A stretch of 64,000 bases of DNA from Flaccisagitta enflata (taxonomy: Eukaryota; Chaetognatha; Sagittoidea; Aphragmophora), in NCBI GenBank assembly GCA_965153355.1, contig OZ231126.1:74772001-74836000 (forward strand). The letters are read 5' to 3'. Below, piece by piece: positions 11,207-21,689 of the stretch. Below the pieces are notes generated by a model, which saw only the letters and a list, made by a program, of their open reading frames with translations, searched no databases and was not told the origin of the DNA. How positions within the stretch are numbered: position 1 is the stretch's first letter; every line of letters begins with the position of its first letter. The position numbers and the translations under genes were made by a program.

Positions 11207-11815
11207 GGTATTGTTTTTTTCCTTTTTTTCAATTTTTTTTTTCTTTTTGAATGTTTTTTTGAAATCTTTTTTATCTTTTTTTTATTTTTGGTTTCCATCA
11301 TCTTTCACTGTTGTTATCATCATCCTCAATTGTTATTATTATCAAGTTTTGTCTTCAAAATGATATTGGAATCTTTTTTTTTTCTTTTTTTTTTTTTTTT
11401 TTGAAATTTCATTTTTTGTTGTGCATCTTCTCGAGTCGTGTTTACATGACGAGAAAGCTTCAATAATTGCAATAATTGCAATTTTGAAGCTTATTCATAA
11501 TTTTTTCTCTCATTGTTAAACTACGTTTATTCATAAAATAAAAATCGTGATTTTTTAAACAAACGTTGGCATTTTTGTCTTTGTTCGCTGTGGGACTTAA
11601 TATGTAAATTGGGTGAGAGTGGTTAACGCGACCATATGTCTGCAAATTAGGTGAAACCGTAACTTTATCATTGATCCCTGGGGTCATGTTCCATTTACAC
11701 CGTGACGCGTTACTATCACGATCAACGGCGAATGTGGACTTGAACAGACGTATCGGTAAAGGGAGTCGGACACAAAATGTGTTAACGAGTCGAATCTTGA
11801 CACCCCCGCCCCAGC
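11207..11815. other. T-rich tract, then unique sequence
   Basis: 11210-11402 is T-rich with homopolymer runs. 11403-11815 has no recognised gene or repeat. Confidence 0.5.
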
Positions 11816-11975
11816 TAACAAGGCCGGATACACGGCCATCAGTTGCGGACGGGTGGGCAGGGGCGGAAATGCGCGTTTTCCCACTTTTCGACTCGTGTCC
11901 ACGGACCAACCAACCAACCGACCAACCAACCAACGGACGGACAAAGCCTCTTATAGAGTTGCGTGTCCGCAAATA
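11816..11975 (+). mobile_element. Family H element, full length (GTTGCGGAC subfamily)
   Basis: AACAAGGCCGGATACACGGC, then subterminal GTTGCGGACGGGTGGGCAGG, a short body, a (GACC/AACC)n tract, GGACAAAGCCTCTTATAGA and the terminal hairpin GTTGCGTGTCCGCAAA (11958-11973). The subterminal GTTGCGGAC is complementary to the GTCCGCAA hairpin arm. Confidence 0.75.
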
Positions 11976-12430
11976 AAAAGACAATTATCATAGGGAGACA
12001 ACACGCCAGTGTAGTATGAAGACTTGTATGCACATGAGTTGTAAGAGGTTGCAAGGTGCCAGTGTTGTTTGACGTTTAATGCACATGCGATTGTGTAGAA
12101 TTGTAAGTGCGTTAATTGTTAGAAATTGTTCTATGCGAGTGTGAGTACTTGCACGCGTAAATTGTTTGCGAGAGAATTGTGGTCGTTATTTGTGAAGACG
12201 ATAGCTGGCAAAGGCAGAGAGCGAGAGAGAGAGAAAAGAGAAGAAATGAAAGTGAAGAGGTGTGAAATCTGATGCGTCAGATGGGATACAAATTGTGTTT
12301 CAGGCTTTGCATGACTTAGCCGCAGTTGCGTGGTCGTATGTTGCCGATGCAATAATGCAAGAATACTGTTAACAAATCACATGAGTAAAAACTGTTAATC
12401 TGCAAGTGTCAAGTAACCCTGGGCTATAAA
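11976..12430. other. Unique sequence, no gene recognised
   Basis: GT-rich in parts with short direct repeats of TTGTAAG/TGCAC. No coding or repeat-family signal. Confidence 0.4.
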
Positions 12431-12541
12431 ATCGTTGTTGGGGGCCGTGGCAAACATGCGCGTTTTCAAACATGGACGCACGGACGGATGTATGGATGGA
12501 CGAGCCAACGGACAGACAAAGTCTCTGGTAGAGTTGCATGA
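12431..12541 (+). mobile_element. Family H element, decayed
   Basis: GGCAAACATGCGCGTTTTC resembles the body of the 11816 copy. It is followed by a (GGAC/GGAT)n tract and ACAAAGTCTCTGGTAGAGTTGCATG, the start of a hairpin whose second arm is lost. Confidence 0.5.
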
Positions 12542-13140
12542 AAAGAATTGGTATTACTTTCACTAGTCTTATTTATAGCAACCATTTTTTCGAGAGTAGA
12601 AGAACAGACAATTTTTTCCTTTGCCAGAGCAAGCACCAAATCACACCCACTACCAAACCAATTGACTAATATTTCGGAGTCGCTTGCAAGTTGCAAACCA
12701 AGCAATCAATTGCAACTTGGGTACACCGAGTAAACAAAACAATCAACCAACTGAGTGATCCATTCTGACTCAAATCAAACGTGACATTTAGCTTATTTTC
12801 ATCCACCTGAAACTCGACCGATCGACTCTTTCAAACAACCATGTACCAGCAAGTATCCAACTCATGCTGGCCCGCGTCTAAACCAACTGACCCGTTTTAA
12901 TGCGCTAAACAAGTAATAACTAATTTGAGACAATCAACTGAATATCAACGTCCAAACCACCAACTTATGAACCAACAACCAACTTATCAACTCCTGCATT
13001 TTCACGACTAACCACCCGATTCTGACTTACGACCACCCAACCACCCAACCAGCCAACCAACTAGACTTTGGGGTTTCAACAAGGATGAAGGCGTCACGTT
13101 TTGCAGACAGATAATTTGTAAAATCTGCAAATGCGTTTTT
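12542..13140. other. Unique sequence, no gene recognised
   Basis: CAA/ACC-rich sequence with scattered 'CCAACCAACC' near 13030-13060, possibly an eroded family H tetranucleotide tract. No coding signal. Confidence 0.4.
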
Positions 13141-13141
13141 A

Positions 13142-13332
13142 GTCGCGTGCACGCAACTCTACAACCCACCCTGTCCGTCTGTCTGTCGGTCGGTGACACT
13201 TTGCTTTTTCGACGTTTATGGGCGGTTTTGGGGTTACAGCTCCTGCCCAACTGCCGAGATGGTCTATTTCATCACTGCCCCTGCCCACCCGCACGCGACT
13301 TGGCCAGCCGTGTATACGACCTTGTTTATTTG
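13142..13332 (-). mobile_element. Family H element, full length
   Basis: Hairpin GTCGCGTGCACGCAAC (13142-13157), TCTACAACCCACCCTGTCCGT, a short tract, CAGCTCCTGCCCAACTGCC, then CACTGCCCCTGCCCACCCGC, ACGCGACT and the terminus CCGTGTATACGACCTTGTTT. Confidence 0.75.
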
Positions 13333-14045
13333 CAGTGGGTTTTTCTAAGTATCTGCTATTTGTTTTTTGTTTTTTTAAGTTTTGTAAAGAAAACCAAAAG
13401 TTTTTTATAGTTTATGAGTAAATTTTCTTTGTAGTTTTAAGTTTTCCAACTACAATAGTGTGTTGGGAATTTCAAAAATTACATCTGTCCTTCATTTGCT
13501 TTTGTGTTTTTCATTTATTAAATTGAAACAAAAAATCTTCCATATTTCAACATGCTAACATTAATTTTTGATAAAACTTGCAACAACTATTATCATTATA
13601 ATAGTATCATCATTAACTCCCGGCCTATCGTAGCATCAAAGCTACTGCTATCAATACACTGCTCACTTCATCAATGTGTTATGTATAAACACCCTATGTT
13701 CAGGTTGTCTGTATGAAAATGGTCGATGTCGACTCAGCGTATGAATTTCCATTGTTTTCACGCGAAGTGTAGCAAACCGTAATTTAGCTCACGTGGAACT
13801 AACATAAAGTAAAGTCACATTATAGTATTACACATTTCTCTTTCCACCCCGAAAGAAATATGATTCGGAGGAACATCGGGGGAGAGAAATATCAATAAAA
13901 ATAAGGATGGGAACGGAAAATAGGGGAAGGGGGCTGGACGAGAAGGACGGGATGGGGTGGATGGGTAGGCCTAGAAGGGGTTCAGATAGGTACTATCTGA
14001 TGAAATAATTTACTCGGATTGGCTGAGATGCTGTGATATTTTTAA
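13333..14045. other. Unique sequence, no gene recognised
   Basis: AT-rich, then a G-rich stretch at 13905-13980. No ORF longer than 60 codons with plausible composition and no repeat family seen. Confidence 0.4.
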
Positions 14046-14395
14046 GTGCGTCCTCACACTTCTATAAGAGGTCATGTCCGTTGGTCGGTCGGTCGGTCGG
14101 TTGGTCGGTCGGTCGGTCGGTTGGTCGGTCACGCAATCGTTTGAAATGCGCAAAACGGCTGATTCTGACGTATTTCTTCATTACTATCACCTTTCATGCC
14201 TCACCACATTCATATTTATTCATTCATTCATTCATACATTCATTCATTCATTCATTCATTCATTCATTCATTCATTCATTCATTCATTCATTCATTCATT
14301 CATTCATTAAAAAACGTTCATTCACAAAATCTTAATCAAGCGAGGCACACTTATTGGCCTTCACTTGGCTTTGTTTCTCCTATAGAAACTAAATT
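14046..14395 (-). mobile_element. Family H element, GTGCG subfamily, with (ATTC)n
   Basis: Hairpin GTGCGTCCTCACAC (14046-14059), TTCTATAAGAGGTCATGTCCGT, then (GGTC/GGTT)n. The body has AACGCAATCGTTTGAAATGCG. A (TTCA)n block at about 14216-14308 is followed by CACTTATTGGCCTTCACTTGG and CTTTGTTT. It is the sister of the copy at 51122. Confidence 0.75.
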
Positions 14396-14429
14396 TCAAG
14401 TGGATCTAGGTTTTATTTGTGATCGCATA

Positions 14430-14810
14430 GGAGCTGCCGGTAGGACGAGTAGGCAGAATGGACAGCTCCGTGTAGGAAGAGTCGGCAGGACGGACATCTG
14501 CTGATAGGACGAGTCGGCAAAAAACTCGGCATGATGGACTGCTGCAGAAAGGACGAGTCGGCAGGACAGACAACTGCTGCTAGGACGAGTTGGCAGGATG
14601 GCCTGCTGCCGGAAGGACGAGTCGGCAGGACAGACAACTGCTGCTAGGACGAGTTGGCAGGATGGCCTGCTGCCGGAAGGACGAGTCGGCAGGACAGACA
14701 ACTGCTAATAGGACGAGTTGGCAGGATGGCCCGCTGCCGGAAGGACGAGTCGGCAGGACAGACAACTGCTGCTAGGACGAGTTGGCAGGACAGACGGCCG
14801 CTGAGGGAAC
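14430..14810. repeat. 62-bp minisatellite (two 31-bp half units)
   Basis: Alternating half-units built on GGACGAGTCGGCAGGACAGA and GGACGAGTTGGCAGGATGGC, joined by CTGCTGC or CTGCCGGA. About six full units. Short ORFs (CRLVLPA, RVGRMAC) are repeat translations. Confidence 0.85.
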
Positions 14811-14874
14811 GACAAAAAATGCGAGCACGAGGGAAAAAGGAGTATCGAAGAATATAAATAAGCCCTTTTTCCCC

Positions 14875-14939
<65 letters not shown>

Positions 14940-15567
14940 ACCCCAAATGAATTGGATAACGCGGGTCGCTTTGAGAAAGAAAGAATGACGCTGAGGGACA
15001 TAGGGGTGGGGGGGGGGGGTATTTATAATTGAGAGTGAAAGCAAACCGAAGTGAAATGGGGAGGGCGTTGGCTTATTAACACAGACACAATTGTTGGTAA
15101 GGTTTGCAGCAATGGCGGGAAAATGCCGACAATTCAAAGGGCTCTATCATATGGGGTTGATAAAAGAGGGGAAGGGGGACAAAAGAATGGATGAAGCTCA
15201 GATCAAGATCAGGATTGGGAGCGGGAGAGCCTTGGAATTAAAGTGGGAGAAATGTTAAACATAGGGTCAGCGCTAATACGGAACCTAGTCTTGCACTTGA
15301 ATTGAATCTGATGGAGTCGCCTGAACAAGACTGTTCCTCCGTTTTCAGCCGATGGTAAGTATAAAGCGGGCGCAGTTACGGAAAGGGGGGGGGGGAGGTA
15401 GGAAGATACCACCGGAGTGTATTTCTTTCGATCTATGATATACTTTTTTCGATTCAGTGAATCCTTTATGGCGGTATATAAGAGAAATAATAAAAGCCAT
15501 AACATCACACAATAAAGAATATGAGGTGTTGAGGAAGAAAGAAATCAAGAAGAAAAAGAAGGGAAAG
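14811..15567. other. (GA)n tract then unique sequence
   Basis: (GA)n at about 14878-14934, otherwise unique sequence with a G-run at 15005 and 15385. No recognised gene. Confidence 0.5.
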
Positions 15568-15915
15568 TAGAAATAGACACAGAAGCGTTAGTTGTTTAGC
15601 GGTACCCGATGACCTTAAGTTATTTATATAAGGATGAGATTATGAGAAAGGCAGGCTGGATTTAAGCATCAAGGCATTGGATTTGAGGGTTTAAATATCT
15701 AATTTTGCAATAATTATAAATATTTGTGGGCCAAAACTGACTGATTTTTTTTGTTTGATCGATGGGTTAGAGGCTCCAATTGACTGGAAATACTATTGAA
15801 AAGGTGGATTAGATGCCTAAAAGGACTGATTCCAGGGTGGGGGGAACAGTGGATATCAGGAAACTATAGAAAGTTGCCCTTCGTCATCGGTCCATCGGGG
15901 CCATTGCCATAAAGA
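15568..15915 (-). repeat. Family F element, heavily decayed
   Basis: AGAAGCGTTAGTTGTTTAGCGG and TACCCGATGACC correspond to the F tail. A few 'GGATTTGAGG' units remain. The end is GTTGCCCTTCGTCATCGG, TCCATCGGGGCCATTGCCATAAAG. The arm resembles subfamily F2. Confidence 0.5.
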
Positions 15916-16285
15916 GGAGGAAGAAGAGGATGGAGAGGAAGAAGCAGGAAAAGAAACAAACAACAACAGCAAAAATGACACTAACAACGCCATTGATGAC
16001 GATAAAGTTGACGACGTCAACAATGATGCTGACGACGAATAAGACGACAACAACAGCGACGAATACGACGCTCTCGACACAAAAGCATATCTTCGGCACT
16101 CTGTATTCCATTCATGAGAAGCGCGTTTCATCTTGGACCAGAAAGTTGATTAATTGAACGCCTGGGACAAGTAGAAAGGGTCAAGTCAAAATAGCAGAGA
16201 CAACCCAACCCGGCCGTTCTGAAGAAAAGATGAGGCGGCGTGGCACCGCCCAACAAACAGAAGATAGGGATGATGATGATGTTAA
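15916..16285. other. (GAA/GAC)-rich low complexity, no gene
   Basis: Purine- and ACG-rich sequence (GACGAC, AACAAC triplets) to 16075, then unique sequence. Confidence 0.5.
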
Positions 16286-16775
16286 CTAGTCATCCAAGGA
16301 TCGCACATGGTCAGCGGTACCCGATGCCCTGCTTGGAGTGATCAAGTGAAGTAGTGGAGTGGGAGCAGGGCAGCGGCCCCAAAGAGCTGATATCCTGTAG
16401 TACACAGGGGTGAATTTTGAGACGTCCTGAGGCGGATTTGAAGTCGGGATGGCAGGATTTAGTCCAAAGGACCATAAATGAGATTTGGGGTGCAGGCTTG
16501 AAGCTTAGAGGACAAATCTGAGGCCTGAAGAGTTAATTTGAGGCCTGGAGGGCGGATTTGAGGTCTTGAGGGCCGATATGAGGTCTGGTGAGCTGATTTG
16601 AGCTCTCGGGGGCTAGATTGTGGTCTGAAAGGGCTAATTTGATGGCTCAGGGGACCAAATTCAGGCTTGAGACTGCAGAATTGAGGCTCCAATGGCCAAG
16701 GGGGAGGAACGGATGGAAGGACGTCTCGAAATTCCCCCTGTGTCCTACAGGACATCGGCCCTTTGGGGCCGATGC
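16286..16775 (-). repeat. Family F element, complete (F3, both arms)
   Basis: Starts TAGTCATCCAAGGATCGCAC with a small hairpin ATCCAAGGAT (16291-16300), then GGTCAGCGGTACCCG. Stem GCCCTGCT...AGCAGGGC. Left arm TCCTGTAGTACACAGGGG, about 12 units of a 20-bp GATTTGAGGCCTGGAGGGCG repeat, right arm CCCTGTGTCCTACAGGAC, terminus GGGGCCGATGCCCAAAG. Confidence 0.75.
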
Positions 16776-16861
16776 CCAAAGAGGACAAGAAGGAGGGGAC
16801 GTAAGAGAGGATGATGATGAGGAAAAGAAATGACGGAAATAGAAGACAGTTGAAAAACTGA

Positions 16862-17015
16862 AGAAGAAGAAGAAGAATATGAAGAAGAAGAAGAAGAAGA
16901 AGAAGAAGAAGAAAAAGAAAAAGAAAAAGAAAAAGAAAAAGAAAAAGAAAAAGAAGAAGAAGAAGAAAAAAATGAAGAAGAAGAAAAAGAAAAACAAGAA
17001 GAACGACAACGACAA
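16862..17015. repeat. (GAA)n/(GAAAAA)n microsatellite
   Basis: GAA and GAAAAA repeats running up to the TAGTCGC end of the next family F copy, the same arrangement as at 3685-3873. Confidence 0.9.
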
Positions 17016-17017
17016 TA

Positions 17018-17600
17018 GTCGCAAAAGCGTTAGATGGTCAGCGATACCCGTGCCCTGCTGAGTAGGTTGTGCTTGAAGTTGAAGAGGGAGCAGGGAAGCG
17101 GCCCCAAAGGGATCATTGACCTATGCTTTCACACATATGGGGGATTTTCTTCTTCTTCATTTTCTCTGTCCCTCACCCCTCAAATCCCAGTCTCGAGGCC
17201 CAAATTCCAGTCTCGAGGCAAAAATGCCAGTCTCGAGGCCCAAATTCCAGCCTTGAGGGCCCAAATCCTAGCCTCAAGGCCCAAATCCTAGCTTGGAAGC
17301 TGAAATTTGGGCCTCAAGGCTGGGGTCTGGGCCTCTTGGCTGGGGTTTGGACCTCGAGGCTGAAATTTGGCCCTCAAGACTGGGATTTGGGCCTCTAAGC
17401 TAGGATTTGGGCCCTCAAGGCTGGAATTTGGGCCACAAGACTGGGATTTTTGCCTCGAGACTGGAATTTGGGCCTCGAGACTGGAATTTGGGCCTCAAGA
17501 CTGGGATTTGAGGGGGGGGGGACAAAAAAATGTAGAAGGAGAAAATCCCCCATATGTGTGAAAGCATAGGTCATCGACCCCTTCGGGGCCGCTGCCCAAA
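17018..17600 (-). repeat. Family F element, complete, palindromic array (F1)
   Basis: TAGTCGCAAAAGCGTTAG at 17018, stem GCCCTGCT...GAGCAGGG, arm CTTTCACACATATGGGGGAT. The minisatellite is CCCAAATCCNAGCCTCGAGG to about 17290 and then its reverse complement to about 17515. The right arm CATATGTGTGAAAGC ends GGGGCCGCTGCCCAAAAAGC. Confidence 0.8.
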
Positions 17601-17784
17601 AAGCACAACAACAACAACAACCACAACCACAACCACAACCACAACAATATCAAGAAGAAGAAGAAGGCGAAGCTATAGAAGGGAAGAGAACGTAGAAAAA
17701 GGCGAGGAAGATGTTTTCATCATTCTAATTTGACCCCGGATAATTCGATAATTCACCTAAAAAATGAGTGGTGCTAGGTAGAAG

Positions 17785-18180
17785 ATGGCATGTGAGTTAT
17801 GGTAGGTGTGAGATAGCATGTTCATTGTGGCAGGTGGAAGCTTGCATGTGAGTTGAGACAGGTAAAAGATGATATCTGGTTTGTGGCAGGGGGAAGATGG
17901 TATTTGAATTGTGGCAGGTGTGAGATAGCGAGTGAATTGCGGCAGGGGTAAATGGCATGTGAGTTGTGTAGGTGGAATATTGCATCTGAATTGTGATAGG
18001 TGGAAGATAGCAAGTGAATTGCGGCGGGTGAAAGACAGTATCTGAATTGTGGCAGGTGGAACTGTGGAAGATGGCAAGTGAATTGTAGCGGGTGGAAGAT
18101 AACTTCTGAATCGTGGTAGGTCGCAGATAGCAAGTGAATCATGGCAGGTGGAAGATAGCATATGAATCGTGGCAGGTGAT
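17785..18180. repeat. 28-bp minisatellite, about 14 units
   Basis: Unit GGCAGGTGGAAGATAGCAAG + TGAATTGT, with about 15-25% divergence between units and one truncated unit near 18055. Cys/His/Pro ORFs on the minus strand are repeat translations. Confidence 0.85.
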
Positions 18181-18629
18181 AAAATTGGCGCCAACTACGC
18201 GTACGATGCCATCTGCCTTTTGCTCATCTTGAACCTTGGCCCCAAATAACATAAACCAAATCACCTTTGTACACATCGCATTTGGCACCTCTCTTTGATT
18301 TCGCCACTACACTCATAAAAACAAATCACCCTTGTTATACATCCACTTGGTGTGCCTGGTAACTGGCAAGTCTCTTCGCTATAACATTCGCGGTTGTATA
18401 CTCTTTTCTTTGATCAACACTTTCCTACAAACCGCTTCTGTCTACTATATTTCGCGGGCGGGACTTGCTTACACGATGATCTACTGTCCATTGTCCATAC
18501 TACAGAAAATAGTTAGAATGCGAGTTAATCTTTCTGTACCTTATTAACCTAGACTATGAGTCATTTCTCAGCCTTGAACGTTTTTTCTAACGACTCTAGC
18601 TTTCCCTCGATTTTTCTCATCCATTTTTA
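18181..18629. other. Unique sequence; small unrecognised ORF
   Basis: An ORF of 71 codons at 18332-18547 (plus) has non-repetitive composition and a hydrophobic stretch, but no domain I recognise and no start context to favour it. Left as non-coding. Confidence 0.4.
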
Positions 18630-18873
18630 GTTGCTTGCTAGGCGACTAGAAAAGAGAAAGTGTCCGTCCGTTGGTTGGTTGGTCCAAAGGTGGGTTACAA
18701 CGCGAAATTCAGAATGACGCTAATTTGACATAAATGGGGATTTCTGAGCATCACTGCCCCTGCCCACAAACGCTTCAGCCCCTACCCACCCATATGACTA
18801 TCCCTGCCCACTCGCTTTACTGCCCCCAGCCGAAAGGGACCACTTGCTGGATTGGTATCCGGCCTTGCTTTTT
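18630..18873 (-). mobile_element. Family H element, diverged body
   Basis: Hairpin GTTGCTTGCTAGGCGAC (wobble pairing), GTCCGTCCGTTGGTTGGTTGG, four copies of a CTGCCC(C)-ACCC motif, terminus TGGTATCCGGCCTTGC. Confidence 0.65.
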
Positions 18874-18879
18874 TTCTAA

Positions 18880-19141
18880 AGTTCTTCAGAATTGAAAGGG
18901 GTAAGGGGGAATTCTAGGGAAGAAGAAGGGATAAGAAGGAGTAGGAAGGGAGACAGAAGAGGGAAGTGGAGAGTGTGTATGGGGGAGGGGGGAAGGTAGG
19001 GGAAAGGGGAAGGAGAAGGAAACACATGGAGGAGGTGGACAAAGGGAAGAGAGACTGGATGGGAAAGTAAAGAAGAGGGGAGTAAAGAGGAAGAGGGGAT
19101 GGGGAAGGGGGAAAGATAAGAAGGGGGAGCGGCTTTTTTCA
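18880..19141. repeat. Purine-rich low complexity
   Basis: GGGGAAGG-type sequence over about 250 bp. Pro/Ser/Leu ORFs on the minus strand are compositional. Confidence 0.7.
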
Positions 19142-19319
19142 AACAAGGCCGGATTCACAGATACCCGAGCCACGTGTGGATGAGCAGGACCAGCGATAAA
19201 ATCGGCAAACTAGGCATTTGGCCTGGAGCAAAGAAAAAAAACTGAAAACGCCAAAAAAAGACAAGCGTGACTGAATAGACCGACCAACATAGAGGGTTAT
19301 CGAGTCGAGTGAATGCGAC
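19142..19319 (+). mobile_element. Family H element (first of a tandem pair)
   Basis: AACAAGGCCGGATTCACAGA start, a body with GGATGAGCAGG, a short (GACCGACC) tract, and the terminal hairpin GTCGAGTGAATGCGAC (19304-19319). The next copy starts at the following base. Confidence 0.65.
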
Positions 19320-19440
19320 AAACAAGGCCAAGTAGGCCAATAAGTGCGCCAGGTGGATCGCAAAACGCTTGCATGCTACCCGACAGACGGACTGAGCGGC
19401 CGACAGACAAACGGTTACAGAGGTGCGTTAGCGCACCTGA
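19320..19440 (+). mobile_element. Family H element (second of a tandem pair)
   Basis: AACAAGGCCAAGTAGGCCAA start, subterminal GTGCGCC (19344-19350), a (GACA/GACG) tract, GGTTACAG, and the hairpin AGGTGCGTTAGCGCACCT (19421-19438) with perfect 7-bp arms. Subterminal GTGCGC is complementary to the GCGCAC arm. Confidence 0.75.
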
Positions 19441-19789
19441 AAAGATGAAATTGCGAGTGGGAAAGCGAGGGCTTGAAGGGGGCGAGGGGGGAGGAAGAAT
19501 GGGGAGAAATGCGGCCTACAACTTGCCGAAGAGTCAAACCCGCAAGTGGAAGGGAAACATTCGGCAAGTTCTGATTTCTCAATTATGGCTTTCCATTGCT
19601 AATGATACGATTGACCTTGGTACTGCTTGCTACGATGTATTTGCTATGCTGCGACCGTTCGGAGAGTTGGTCAGTCAGAGTTGTTTTTTTTTTTCTTTGG
19701 TGTTTTGTTTATTCTGCTCCTCATTTTTCGTAAACAACGCCAACACCTTACAGTGGCGTGCGGTTGTTCAGACCATAAGACCAAAAGAC
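19441..19789. other. Unique sequence, no gene recognised
   Basis: A 159-codon ORF (19313-19792, plus) spans this stretch, but its first third is family H sequence and the rest has no recognisable domain. Confidence 0.4.
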
Positions 19790-19986
19790 TAAAAGACTAA
19801 AGACTAAGAGACTGTAAATTGTCTTGAAATAATTCAAAATGACTTACTATGACTTACAATGACTTAAGATGACTTAAAATGACTTAAGATGACTTAAAAT
19901 GACAAAAAAAAGCTAAGCGACAGACGGCCCGACCGACCGACCAACAGACGGACAGAGCGGGTCATAGAGTCGCGTGCACGCGACAA
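19790..19986 (+). mobile_element. Family H element with decamer array, 5' truncated
   Basis: Decamer array ATGACTTAAA (about 19838-19905), tract CCGACCGACCGACC, GAGCGGGTCATAGA, and the perfect palindrome GTCGCGTGCACGCGAC at 19969-19984. The 5' AACAAGGCC is not seen. Confidence 0.7.
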
Positions 19987-20366
19987 AAAAAGAAGCGGTC
20001 AGTCATCCTATGGAAAGCGGGTAAACATTGATGACTGCAGCTGTATCAATATCTCAATTTTGATAGTATTGATACCCTAAAAAGTTGAAGAGGAATACAA
20101 GGGGAAAAATATTCCTCTGAGGCGTTAGCCACATGTACAAAATTTAAGAAGGAAAGTAGGCTGGAAAAGGGGTGATTACGCTCCCTATCTTATTGATCCC
20201 GGGAGCATCGTTCACTTTTTTCCCTTGAAAAAAATTCACGTTAAAAAAAAGAAAAAAATTTTCTTCTCAAATACGACGATGACGCAGAAAGAGAAGGTTG
20301 TGGGTAGATAAGATCATTCGAAAGGATCGTGGAAAGAGGGGTAAGATAGAGGATTTCCTTCCTCGT

Positions 20367-20370
<4 letters not shown>
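19987..20370. other. Unique sequence, no gene recognised
   Basis: No repeat family or coding signal. Confidence 0.4.

Positions 20371-20456
<86 letters not shown>
20371..20456. repeat. (CT)n microsatellite
   Basis: About 86 bp of CT, followed by a GTGCGTGCG run. Confidence 0.95.
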
Positions 20457-20460
<4 letters not shown>

Positions 20461-20547
20461 GGGTGCGTGCGTGCGCGTGCGTGCTTTTCATATACAACAA
20501 TGTACACAATTAGCTACATTTTCCTACTTTTGGTGTTTAGGTATTGT

Positions 20548-20801
20548 CAGAGGCGCATGGACCTTCGATGACTCAGTTCCTCATGTCACCTCTCTCTCTT
20601 TTGTTTATAGTTCACAGATCGCGATTGCTATCATAGTCCATCTTGAATTTGTATAAAAGGCCGAGATAATCTGTCCATTTAGCGCTGTTACAGTGTCTTG
20701 AGGTTTCCATGATGTAGAATAAAAGATCATGAAGTATCTCTTGCGTTATCAATCCTTGAGGGCCTAACTGACATTCAACCCCAACAGGAACGATCCGTAT
20801 G
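20548..20801 (+). repeat. 5' LTR
   Basis: 254 bp. Contains a good TATA box (GTATAAAAGG at about 20651) and, about 60 bp downstream, AATAAA (about 20718), placed as expected for an LTR promoter and polyadenylation signal. It differs from the 3' LTR at two sites (T/C near 20741 and A/C near 20777). Confidence 0.8.
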
Positions 20802-20820
20802 TGGCGCCGATAAGTGGGGC
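20802..20820 (+). promoter_or_regulatory. Primer-binding-site-like sequence
   Basis: TGGCGCCGATAAGTGGGGC directly follows the LTR. The TGGCGCC and GTGGGGCTC parts match the complement of the 3' end and T arm of animal lysine tRNA; the 4-5 bases between them do not. The primer assignment is an inference. Confidence 0.6.
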
Positions 20821-20875
20821 TCTTCCACTCTAAACCACGTAATGCCCCTGCCCAACATCAAGAAAAAAAAATCAC

Positions 20876-21314
20876 CATCGAGTCGCATAGACAGATGAGT
20901 AGATTTACTTTTCAACACACAAAAGAATCATCCACGTCTAGTCGCATAGACAGATGAACTATTTCTACTATTTCTACACACAAAAAAAAAGCCTCACCAT
21001 CTAGTTGCACAGACAGATGAGTGACGATACTATCTCACACACAAAAAAAAAAAAAAACGTCACGATCTAGTCGCCTTGCCTGCCTGAAAAAAAAAAAATT
21101 TACTATCTAGTCGCATAGACAGATGAGTGACAATGCCAAAACACCGAACTTAAAAATAAGCACAATCACCATCTAGTCGCAAAGACAGATGAGTCATGAT
21201 GACTACAAAAGAACAATGGGTGACTTCAAAAAACTTATCATGATCTAGTCGCAAAGACAGATGAATAACAAAAACACAAAACACAGCACGCCATCTAGTC
21301 CTTAGAGACACAAT
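20876..21314 (+). repeat. Array of eight hairpin units in the LTR element
   Basis: Eight 23-bp units start at about 20876, 20935, 20998, 21064, 21104, 21170, 21242 and 21292, separated by A-rich spacers (40-72 bp period). The typical unit is CATCT-A-GTC-GCATA-GAC-AGATG: two stacked stems (5 bp and 3 bp), one bulged A and a 5-nt loop. Most substitutions keep a pair or wobble (CGTCT, TATCT, GTT against GAC) or fall in the loop (GCAAA, GCACA). Units 4 and 8 are degenerate. Confidence 0.7.
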
Positions 21315-21689
21315 GCCTACAACACCCGGACACACCCCAAAGCCTCCATGATTGAGTAGCCCGCAAAAAATTGTGAGGCAAGACCAACAAAATCTGTTAA
21401 GTCAAGAAAAGGCACTATGTACCAACACCAAAGCCCACAAAGAAATCTGTGAGGCCGCAAAATGAAATCTAAAACCAACATATCCACTTGATGGTCATTG
21501 ATACCCCTTCAACAAGAAATATCAATCAAAACCCGCAATAAGGCAAAAAACGTCCCAACCAAACAGACAATCCTCTGATGGCTCTGAAAGCATTGGACGC
21601 AAATTCCCAATGCGCATAATAATTGGGCCAACTTCGACATGCCAAAGTCCCAAACGCGTAAACTATCAGCGCGCAAACTCCCAACTTCT

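Noticed and set aside
20548-20801. Simple segmental duplication instead of LTRs
   Set aside because: The 5-bp target duplication, TGGCGCC primer-like site, purine tract, TATA box and AATAAA fit LTRs better, although the ends are not TG...CA.
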